Assembly: GCA_038496675.1 (NCBI GenBank)
Contig: CM076660.1
Coordinates: 13,510,853 to 13,574,852 of the forward strand
Reading direction: 5' to 3'
Origin: Rachycentron canadum
Taxonomy: Eukaryota > Chordata > Actinopteri > Carangiformes > Rachycentridae
Length of the DNA stretch: 64,000 nt
Shown: one piece after another, positions 13,501 through 22,601 of the stretch
How the letters are laid out: each line of letters opens with the position of its first letter
Position numbering within the stretch: the stretch's first letter is position 1
The notes under the pieces: generated by a model
The model's database searches: none
What the model saw: the letters and a program-made list of their open reading frames with translations, nothing else
Told to the model about the DNA's origin: nothing
Made by a program: the position numbers and the translations under genes

Positions 13501-14344
13501 TCATCTCAGCATCCTCCCTGTCTCGCCCAAACATCCACAGCCATTTATAATGACTGTTGTTGCCTGTCCATTTCACTCAAAGGAGCTGTTTCCACCCCTC
13601 CTCCTTCAAACCACAGTCTCTCCCATAGTTCACAGTGAGATCTGATCAAGTTACATATGAGCAGGCGGACACACAGGCGCTGTACAGTTCAACATCTTGT
13701 GCAAAAATTAATGGCACATTTTCTGCTACATACATCCAGAGATAGGTGTGGAATGTAAATTTGGTTGTTGCATTTATTTATAGAGCTCCTGCTGTTCTTC
13801 TCCTGACACAAATAAAAGGTAAAGGTCTGGTTGTTATCAAAGACTTTCTGGAAAGAAAAGACAAAAAGATTTGACAGGTCCTACAAAAAGTGGGAGTAAC
13901 AAAAGTTAAAAGTATTGTAGAAAAGACTGAATAAATTCTGAAAGTCCGTAGCAAAAGCACCCTTAGAAAGGCACTCGCCCATGTTGTGTGTGTGACTGTG
14001 TTCCCAGAAGACCTTTTATTTTGCTTATCCTTAGTTAGCGATGCTGCTGTATGTTCAGGTGTGACCCCAAACCTTTCCTGAGTGCATGTCCAGTTGGCTC
14101 AGCACCAAAGAGCCAGGCTTGTTGCTTCAGCTCCCTGTGGAGATGTTTTGTGCTTGAGTGCTGTCAGCCTCCTTGACTCTGTTGCTGTTGCTTATGGTGT
14201 AGTGAAGCCAAGAGATGACAGAGAGACAAGCCAATAATTACAGTATAGAAATATGGATTAAAAAGGGTGATCATGTGGTTAGATTGGAAAAAAAGCTGCA
14301 GTCAAAGCCATAATCTGCTTCCTTGATTGATTCAGTCCATTGCT

Positions 14345-17300
14345 TCACTTTCTTGTCTGGGTGCTGCCTCCTGCAGCTGCAGGTTTATTGCCAACCCTGC
14401 GGACAGGAACCTTGGACACTGGTATCTTGGTGCGAGGGGGTTCTTTAGCTTGAGGGATTTGGGAGGCAGTGTGAGACTGTGCACTATGCTTCACAGGGAT
14501 CTTTGAATCACGCGGTAAACTGGTGAGGACTTTTGGTTGGGGAGGCGGATAACTCTCCTCCTGGGTGTGTTTTAAGGTGGGATTGGTCTCAACATTGTTG
14601 ATTTTATCTTTGCTCCCTGCATCATGTGAGTTAAAATGGGGCCTCTCTTCTTCTAGCACAGGAGTAGGTGGGTTTCTGCTTGCTTCATCATCAACATGTT
14701 GATTGTCCCGGATGGGTATCTTGCCTGTTCTTCCCCCTCCAACTACAGGTATTTTGCTAAGCCCTGATGCCTTAACTGGTGGTGTCCTCCTTTCTCTCGA
14801 GGAGCCCTGGAGACCTGTTTGTGACTCACTGTGCAGTTCTTCTGTTTTGGACAGCCCGGTCTGGGCCCCTTGGGCAATTGCGCTACTTGGACTGGCCAAC
14901 TGCCAATCCGCTGATGTCTGTCCACTCCCTCTCATTTTAACAGAGGCTGGGACTTCACTGGATGCAGGGTCAGAAGGAAGAGAATTGACAGAGCAAGGTG
15001 CAGGAGCAGGGGTAGGTGCAGGAGGTACTTTAGATACAGAACCTGGTAACTGACCAGATGCAGGAGGGGCTTTGGATAGAGGAACTGGGATTTGACCAAG
15101 GGCAGGAAGATCATTAGATACAGAAACTGGGATATGTACAGGCGCAGGAGGGTCTTGAGATACAGATACTGCAGGGCCTTTAGATATAGAAGCTGGGATT
15201 GGGGAAGACACAGGTGTTCCTTTGGGAACAGAAACTGGAATCTGAGCAGACACAGGAGGGTCTTTAGATACAGAAACTGGGATCTGAGCAGATACAGGAG
15301 GGTCTTTAGATACAGAAACTGGGATCTGAGCAGACACAGGAGGGTGTTTAGATACAGAAACTGGAATCTGAGCAGACACAGGGGGGTCTTTAGATACAGA
15401 AACTGGGATCTGAGCAGACATAGGAGAGTCTTTAGATACAGAAACTGGGATCTGAGCAGACACAGGAGGGTCTTTAGATACAGAAACTGGGATCTGAGCA
15501 GACACAGGAGGGTCCTTAGATACAACTGGGATCTCAGTATACAGAGGAGGCGCTTTACATACAGAAACTGGGATCTGAACAGCTGCAGGAGGGTCTTTAG
15601 ATGCAGAAACTGGGATCTGAGCTTGTGCCAGAGGGACTTTAGATAGAGAAACTGGGATCTGAACAGCTGCAGCAAGGTCTTTAGATGCAGAAACTGGGAT
15701 CTGAGCTGGTGCCGTAGGGACTTTAGATAGAGAAACTGGGATCTGAACAAGGGCAGGGGAGTTTTTAGATAGAGAAACTGGGATCTGAACAGGTGCGGGA
15801 GGGTCTTTAGGTACAGATACCTCAATTTGAACAGGAGTAGAGGGCTCTTTAGGCACAGAAATTGGGATTTTAGCAGGAGCTGGGGTCACTTTAGATTGAG
15901 AGACTGGGATCTTACCCGCAGCAGGAGGTAGTGGGGAAGCTGTAGAAACAACAGCATGAGAGGTAGGGGCTGGAGATGGTGTGGGAGCAGGGGTAGTCTT
16001 ATCTAAACAGACTTGTTCAGGCGTGGGTTTAGATGTTGGAGGAATCTTATCCAATGAAACTGATGATGGAGTTGGGACACATGCAGGGGTTGGCTGGGTT
16101 TTAATTGTCACAATTACAGTTGAGGATGAACAAAGATCTGGTCCAGTGACAAGGGAGGAAGGAGTCTTACTTAAATCCATTGGAGAGGTGATTGTAGGCT
16201 TGGAGACAGCTGCAGATACTGAGCCAAAGGTCGTTGTTGATGTGGGAACTGTTGTCATCTTGGAGGAAATAACCGGTGCAGTAGAAGAGGGTTTGGTTGT
16301 AACAGCGCAGGCTGATGATACTGTTACTAGGGCTTTAGACTCTCCTTCAGCTGAATTTCGGGTGGGTTTATAGGAAGTAGAAGTTTGCAGGTTCAAACTG
16401 GCTGCTGAATCCAATTTAGAAGGTGGAGGTTGGGTAAAAGCAACAGGGGTGGGAGGGCTATGTGTTACTGGTGGTGCTTTAGCTGATGCGGGAGCTGGAG
16501 TAGCAACAAAGCTAGGTTTACTTACTGAATCAGTAACTGGAGGAGATACTGCAATCTTTGATGCCAGTTTGCTAGCTGTCGATGTAAGAGTTGGACTAAT
16601 TGATGGAGCCTTGACTATGGTGGCTGGGGTGTTCGGAGGAGCTGTAGTAGTAGCAGAGGTGGAGCTCAATGTGGATTTAATTGTTATCGAAGAGGAAGAC
16701 ATGATTGGAGCTGAAAGGCCTCCTAACGTTTCAGGAGTAGTTGAAAGTTGTGTTGTGTTGGGAGTAGGAGTTGATTTAGTTTTAACACTGGCAGCAGCTG
16801 CAGTAGAGTCTGAACTCAATTTGACTGAGTTAGTTGTCAAAGTGGAAGATTTGGTCAAAGTTGTGATGATGGTGCTTGGCCTGGCAATGGGAGAAGAGGT
16901 TGACGTTGTTTTTGTCAGAGGAGTAAAGGATTGGGTCAAGGCTGTTGTGGGGACAGCTACAGAAATGGATTTTACCACAGCAGACATGCTGACAGAGGTA
17001 GTAGTCAGCGGAGAGGAAACAGTGGGTTTGGAGAAGAGAGATGTGAATGATGGCGTGACTTCACTCACCCCAGAACTGATGGCACTGCTGGCTTTTCCCC
17101 ACTCTGCCTCTACATCAGCCATGATATCTCCACCCCCTGAGATTGAGTCAAAGGTCAGGAGAGAGGAGATGTCTGCCAGCAAGGAGCTCAGGCTGGTATC
17201 CCCAGGTATCAAGGGTGGCTCGGAGGCAGGCGAGGATGGCAAATGCTCATTAGTTCTACTCACATTGCCTGCTGCAACCTGGGGAATGATGGTGTTTGAC

Positions 17301-17971
17301 GGAGATGTGGGTGAACTGTCCTGCGTTGACGAGGTCTTGACATGCTCACAGCTCTCATTCTCTGGGCTGTCCGGAGATTTGGGCTGGGATTTGGGGGTGA
17401 GGGTGAGGTCCTCTTTGATGATTTCCACACTGTTGGCACGGGACGACATGAGAAGTGGGCTCGGAGGGGCTTCCTCCTTGTCCTCTTTGTCCTTTGAGCG
17501 GAACTTAACGTTACCAAAGAGACCCTTCAGCCCACGACGTTGCCGAGCCACTGGCTGTGACACCGTGTGGACTCGGCGGTCCCCCACTCCTCTCCTGCCA
17601 CCCCTTATTAATGACAGGAAGCTGAGGGACTTGGCTGAGCTAGCTGAAGAAATGGAAGTGCGAGCAGGGGCAGCAGCCAGAACGCCATCTTCACCAAGCG
17701 GCTCTTCCTCTGCCTGGTCCCTCTCTCCTTGACTCACCTCCTGTCTCTTTTCTTTCTCCGACTCCTGCTCCAAATCTGGTGCAGCGGTCTCCGATAATCC
17801 ATCCAGGGTTTTACTCTTAACAGGTGACTTGTTGTTTCCATCCCCTTTGCTTCGAATAGAGAAGATGTTACCTGGCTTCCGTTTCCCAAACAGCTTGAAT
17901 CCTTTTCTGATTTTTCCAGTTGGTTGGGATTCAGAAGGCGGGGGGTCCATGTTCTCCGTTTGTACATCCAT
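14345..17971 (-). CDS. AMER (APC membrane recruitment / WTX) family protein, divergent, repeat-rich
   Basis: A single 1208-codon exon, as is usual for AMER genes. AMER-like landmarks are a basic N-terminal block (GKIRKGFKLFGKRKPGNIFS, residues 19-38) followed by SKTLDGLSE (53-61), a second basic block (RRGLKGLFGNVKFRSK, 145-160), and LLADISSLLTFDSISGGGDI (264-283), which resembles the family signature DVTSLKSFDSLTGCGDI. In known members the basic clusters bind PtdIns(4,5)P2 at the plasma membrane, and the protein recruits APC and regulates Wnt/beta-catenin signalling; AMER2 also binds EB1. From about residue 300 it is Ser/Thr/Pro/Ala-rich and low complexity, then carries a 14-residue tandem repeat (about 705-970) and four SxIP-like motifs near the end (SKIP 1072 and 1156, SQIP 1170, TKIP 1181). 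I saw no AMER1-type REA repeats. Placement as AMER1, 2 or 3 is uncertain, and so is any APC binding. Confidence 0.7.
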   Translation of the reverse strand: MDVQTENMDPPPSESQPTGKIRKGFKLFGKRKPGNIFSIRSKGDGNNKSPVKSKTLDGLSETAAPDLEQESEKEKRQEVSQGERDQAEEEPLGEDGVLAAAPARTSISSASSAKSLSFLSLIRGGRRGVGDRRVHTVSQPVARQRRGLKGLFGNVKFRSKDKEDKEEAPPSPLLMSSRANSVEIIKEDLTLTPKSQPKSPDSPENESCEHVKTSSTQDSSPTSPSNTIIPQVAAGNVSRTNEHLPSSPASEPPLIPGDTSLSSLLADISSLLTFDSISGGGDIMADVEAEWGKASSAISSGVSEVTPSFTSLFSKPTVSSPLTTTSVSMSAVVKSISVAVPTTALTQSFTPLTKTTSTSSPIARPSTIITTLTKSSTLTTNSVKLSSDSTAAAASVKTKSTPTPNTTQLSTTPETLGGLSAPIMSSSSITIKSTLSSTSATTTAPPNTPATIVKAPSISPTLTSTASKLASKIAVSPPVTDSVSKPSFVATPAPASAKAPPVTHSPPTPVAFTQPPPSKLDSAASLNLQTSTSYKPTRNSAEGESKALVTVSSACAVTTKPSSTAPVISSKMTTVPTSTTTFGSVSAAVSKPTITSPMDLSKTPSSLVTGPDLCSSSTVIVTIKTQPTPACVPTPSSVSLDKIPPTSKPTPEQVCLDKTTPAPTPSPAPTSHAVVSTASPLPPAAGKIPVSQSKVTPAPAKIPISVPKEPSTPVQIEVSVPKDPPAPVQIPVSLSKNSPALVQIPVSLSKVPTAPAQIPVSASKDLAAAVQIPVSLSKVPLAQAQIPVSASKDPPAAVQIPVSVCKAPPLYTEIPVVSKDPPVSAQIPVSVSKDPPVSAQIPVSVSKDSPMSAQIPVSVSKDPPVSAQIPVSVSKHPPVSAQIPVSVSKDPPVSAQIPVSVSKDPPVSAQIPVSVPKGTPVSSPIPASISKGPAVSVSQDPPAPVHIPVSVSNDLPALGQIPVPLSKAPPASGQLPGSVSKVPPAPTPAPAPCSVNSLPSDPASSEVPASVKMRGSGQTSADWQLASPSSAIAQGAQTGLSKTEELHSESQTGLQGSSRERRTPPVKASGLSKIPVVGGGRTGKIPIRDNQHVDDEASRNPPTPVLEEERPHFNSHDAGSKDKINNVETNPTLKHTQEESYPPPQPKVLTSLPRDSKIPVKHSAQSHTASQIPQAKEPPRTKIPVSKVPVRRVGNKPAAAGGSTQTRK
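15060..15860 (-). repeat. 42-bp (14-residue) tandem repeat inside the AMER-family exon
   Basis: Roughly 18-20 head-to-tail units encode variants of SKDPPVSAQIPVSV. The central units (about 15230-15510) are nearly identical, whereas flanking units diverge (PVQIEVSVPKD on one side, ALGQIPVPLSKA on the other), the pattern expected from recent central expansion by unequal crossing-over or slippage. The unit is a multiple of three, so copy-number change keeps the frame. For the same reason the antisense and shifted frames also stay open for 184-297 codons; these are not genes. Confidence 0.9.
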
Positions 17972-18049
17972 CTTCTCTCTGTTTCCCCCTTTCTCTGTAT
18001 CCTCCAGTCACTTGCTGCAGTTTTTATTCCCCAGCCAGTGGAGTGAGCA

Positions 18050-18056
18050 TTTATAG
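18050..18056 (-). promoter_or_regulatory. TATA-like box upstream of the AMER-family gene
   Basis: Minus-strand TATAAAT sits about 80 bp upstream of the ATG at 17971, a spacing that allows a start site roughly 50 bp before the coding region. Prediction from sequence only. Confidence 0.4.
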
Positions 18057-18238
18057 CAGACCTGCTCTTTATCTCCGTCTGTAGCTGTGCTTTACCTCTG
18101 TTCCTCTAAGTGTGTTTCTTTATCGGTTGTCTGTATCCCTCCCTCAGTCTATCCCTCTCATCCAGCCCTTTCTCCTCTATTTCTCCCTTGAAAGCCCCTC
18201 CCCTTCGCCTCGTTTTTTTTGTCTGGCTGCTCTCCCTG

Positions 18239-18252
18239 GTTGCCATAGCAAC
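18239..18252. promoter_or_regulatory. X-box (RFX-type) motif upstream of the AMER-family gene
   Basis: GTTGCCATAGCAAC differs from the palindromic RFX consensus GTTGCCATGGCAAC at one position. It is about 270 bp upstream of the start codon and 180 bp upstream of the TATA-like box, a normal promoter-proximal position. RFX factors drive ciliary and neuronal genes. Binding is inferred, not shown. Confidence 0.55.
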
Positions 18253-20828
18253 TGAGGAGCTAAGCAGCTTTCGTCAGCAATGCAGAGCCAGGGGCTGTCA
18301 TCAACCCACCCTGAACGCAGCTTTCTCTTCCTCTCTCTCTTCCTCTCTGTCTGATGACTCTGTTTACATAAACAGCAAAGACAAATACTCCATTAACAGG
18401 ACCAAATTTTCAATTCTGAATGATCTGGCTTTATATAAACATCTTATCTATACAACTTATTCATGGCTATTTTGCCCCAGCAACCTATAGTAAAAACATG
18501 AAACCACAGTTTCATAAATAGTTATTGATGTAGTGTCGCAATTTATTACATTCAAGTTTGGGAGATAATTATATTATTTTATTGATCTAAATGTACAGAA
18601 TTTTCCTCTTTCATTTTATCAACTAGGATGGATATGACCATATCATTTTATCATAATTTTAACACCTGTTAGAGAACAAATGTCAGTCCACTTCCAGTGA
18701 AGTGTAAATGTGTTTCTATCAAAGTCTTGTGGGAGGGCATGACCTTTTGAACATCTTAACAGTCAACAACAGTCCTAGGACAATGAAGCCATTGAGAATT
18801 ATTACATAATAATAAATGAATGAAAAAAAATGAAAATGAATAGATTTAATTTTAAAGAGACGAATGGAAGACAAGTTTGGTAGTGTTAATATGACTCCCC
18901 CTTACTGTGAAAATTTGAACAGTATTAAAATTAAGGCATTCGGTTACTGGGATTTTTTTTTTAAAAACTGATTATTGTGTGAAATGCAATCCTCTAATCA
19001 ATACAGTGCTTTAGCCTTTATTTAATTTCATTCACTGTCATTCATTACACACTTTTAGGAGCTTTTCAGGGGTTATTTGTCTGTAGGAATGAATACCAAT
19101 TTCTTGAGAGAAAAGTCAGAATTTAATTAAATCTTAAGAAGTCATGTGCTTCTTGTTAGTGGATGTTCAAGTCATCAAGAGCCACCAGTTACAGGAACTT
19201 GCTGCTGGATTTGGATAGGTATTGTTAAATGACTTTCATTACTTATTTCTAAATAACTTTCATCTACATAATAGATTTTTGTGTGAATGTTTTAAATTGT
19301 TTTACAACTAAAAACAATGAGTTATTTTACTTTTTGCCTTACACATGATTGCTTATGATAAAGCTTACTTTGCTGTGTGTTCTCCCTAAATTAAATTAGA
19401 TTGAGTGTTTTTTTACAAATTAGTCACGTGAGTCACAGAAAGGTGAGGGGTTGATCTTTATTACCAGGTTAATGGATCAGGTTTTGAGGTGGAACAAGCA
19501 CAGCCTCTTGTGGTTGTTTGAGAAACAACATGGGGCACAGTTTGGCTGCAGACGGCTTTAAAATGTGCAGTGAGAAGCTGCTGTCTCACCCACATCTATT
19601 CCCTGGCCCAAATAAGTCTGAGTAAGTGGGTCAGCAATCTTTGAACAAATCTGGCTGTTTTTCCAGACCGTCTTAAGAAACAGTGAGAGATTTAAGAATA
19701 GAATCACATGTACTCAATTGTAGAGACACAACATATGACAGATTCATGTCTTCTAAAGCTCTGGCATGTTTTTACACCACCAGAGCACAGAGATGTTTGC
19801 AACAGGGATGACTGACCTGAGATTCAAAACTGGACCATGAATAAGCAAAATAATAAAAGGGTTAACCAGACTTCACTACGGATGCTGCTCAATTCACAAT
19901 CGAGAAAGTAGAGCCTTTTTATTAAACATGTTCATATTCATTCATGGTGCTTAAATACTCAGTAACCTGGCACTGTACTAAATACATAAATAATCAGTTG
20001 AATACTATGTGAGCAGTCTCTGCCCACTACTATGAAAACTACTTCTACTATTGACAGCACTTCACTTCAACATCTCCACATCTTGACTCACAATTGTTTA
20101 AATGATGACAGTCTCTCTGTCACAAACACACAGACACACACACATACATTAACATAAATAAATTTACTTTTATTTACTGTTTTCTAGGCAAATGTAAAAA
20201 TATTGTTCTTCCATACACATATATTCATAAACCTGCAGCATCCTGTTACACATTTTGTGTTTTGTAAGGATTGTGTCTTCTCCACCGCTAGATCCTAGCC
20301 ATAAGTTGACAAAAGCACTGTCTCCTAGATTCCTCTACAAATGTTTCAGTTTTTTGACATTCACTGTATTGCACTTGGATAAGATTTCTGCCTCCACTAC
20401 AGTACAATGTAAGTCAATAGAATTTTATTTGTGGTGCTAAAACAGAAAAACATGTAAACAATTTAACAGCCACCATCTATTTCCAGAATCAGTGTCATAT
20501 TTGCTCTGCATGCCCCACACACCCAATTTTCAGAGGGCCGGTTTTAGGGCAGGACTGGGCATGACATAGTAATCTAGGTGAACCAATCCTTTATGCTTTG
20601 TCACCTACAATTTACATACAAAGGTCAGTGGGTGCTGTGTGCAAAGCATTATTAGACATAAAGATGTTCTTCCTCCTTACACTTGAGTGACAGAATGAGG
20701 TAAAATCTTATACCAAATGAAAATGGGTTGTCAGACTGATCTAATCTATAATAAGATAATTCTAATTTATAATAAAATAATCTGAAACATTTACAACATT
20801 CACAGAGCAATGTTGGCTTCCACTCCTT
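18253..20828. other. Intergenic region between the AMER-family gene and slc51a
   Basis: AT-rich, with no exon-like segment. The right part is probably slc51a 3' UTR: minus-strand AATAAA (plus TTTATT) occurs near 20168 and 20424. The left part would be distal promoter of the AMER-family gene. The two genes point the same way. Confidence 0.5.
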
Positions 20829-22528
20829 TTAGACATCATGCTCTTCGAGGGCTCTGGTGTTCTCCTTGTTATCATGTGCCTCAGTGGGAAGTGTGTCATA
20901 TGTACGACGGTACAAAAACCGATTGACCAGAGTGATGATGAACATCTCCATGATCATCATCTGCTGACTTAGCACTGCAGGGCAGAGAGAGAAAAATAAG
21001 TCATTTTTTTAACTTTTTTTTACTTTTTTACTCACTTAACATGTTAGCCAAGGATACAGAAAGAAATTTGAAGACTTTTCTTACTGGATCCACGAGCTTG
21101 AGAGGAGAAGGGAGGGGTACAGGCAATGGTCCCATTCAAGGCCAGGATGTTAATGATTGATGTCTGTAGCTGACTTAACACAAGTATTAACTGAGGAGAA
21201 AAACAACTCTTGGTCAGTTACATCCAGTATGCAGTTAAAGTCTGATGTTATGACTCTAAACAAAGCCATTTGGACTACTTTTCTCATAACCCCTTGGCTC
21301 TCTCTCTGTAACATTTTCTCTTTTGCTTTGCCAACCACAATAACCATGCTGGGAAATATTTCACTCACTCACTGTGAGAAACTCTGAAAAGTGTACAGTC
21401 TTATCATATTGGGTCATAAAGACAATCCTCTTAGTTTTCGTTTTATTGGTTTTCACCAGTGTGACTACACTTGTCTTTAAGCCACACAAAAAAGCTAGTA
21501 TATGGTATACAGGGAGGGTTTCACTATGCCAGGTGAGGATATGCTGGATAAATATAAAATATTGCTATTGCGATGGACTGAGCACTGTAGCATACAATTG
21601 GTAGTGACTCACTTGGTACATGGCATACTTGGGTACAATATTGAGGCTGCGTAGATGGCTGTTAGTGTTCATGAAGATGATAGCAACAGGCCAAAGGGAG
21701 ATGATTGTGAGAACACCAATGAACGGGTTAATCCAAATAGCTGTACCAGTGATCTCTAGCTGAAAAAGAAGCAAATAAATATTTACATTTTATGTCAGGC
21801 TCACAAATTCTTTGTAATACAATCAGATATGTTAAACTTTGTACTTACATCAGAAAGGTCAAAGTTGCCATTTGTCCACAATATTATGGCAAGCACAGAG
21901 AGCACAGTCTTTAAGATTGCATACTGAAGAGAACCTATCTTCAGTAAGAGTAACATTCGCCTGAATAGTGCCAACCAAAGACAGCTCAACTTTAGATGTG
22001 TATACAATCATAAGACAATGTGTAGTCCATAAGGAAAGACATAGATAGCAGTAAAGAGCACACACTTGAGTTATTAAAGCCAGAACAGTATTGAATTTGT
22101 ATACAGGTGTAAATACCGTGACATGGGTATGCGGGGTAAACAGAGGCAGCAGCAGCAGCAGGGTCCTGTGCTGATCTTAAAGGTTTCACCAGAAAATCGC
22201 TTCAGAAAAACATCACTGCCACCAAACTCGTATATCATCAGAACAAGGACTTTATACACCACCACGGCAAAATAACTACAAAGACAAAAAGAGATTGATC
22301 CAGAGAGATTCAGAGAGCGATAATATTCAAACTCAAAAGATTCTCAAAAAAATCACTTTTAGAGAGAACTGAACATCACTCAACAAACTTCACAGTTTGT
22401 GATGTTATATTTGTGCTTCCTTAGAAAGGAAACCAAATATCAAATATATAATTATTTCTGCATCTTTTTTAGAATTTAAAAAAATATATATATGTGTATA
22501 TATATATGTGTGTGTGTGTGTGTATGTG

Positions 22529-22601
<73 letters not shown>

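Larger units (their letters stand above)
9203..14344. other. phldb2 3' UTR and intergenic region before the AMER gene
   Basis: No gene is supported in this 5.1 kb. phldb2 transcription probably ends at one of the AATAAA hexamers at 10438-10443 or 10891-10896. On the opposite strand the AMER transcript probably ends near the minus-strand AATAAA (TTTATT around 13770). Between them the DNA is AT-rich, with a perfect hairpin at 10532-10554 and an X-box-like site at 11831-11844. The two genes are convergent. Confidence 0.5.

Noticed and set aside
15092..15646. 184-codon plus-strand frame of RYRNWDLSRHRR repeats
   Set aside because: Antisense reading of the 42-bp repeat of the AMER-family exon; periodicity makes all frames open.
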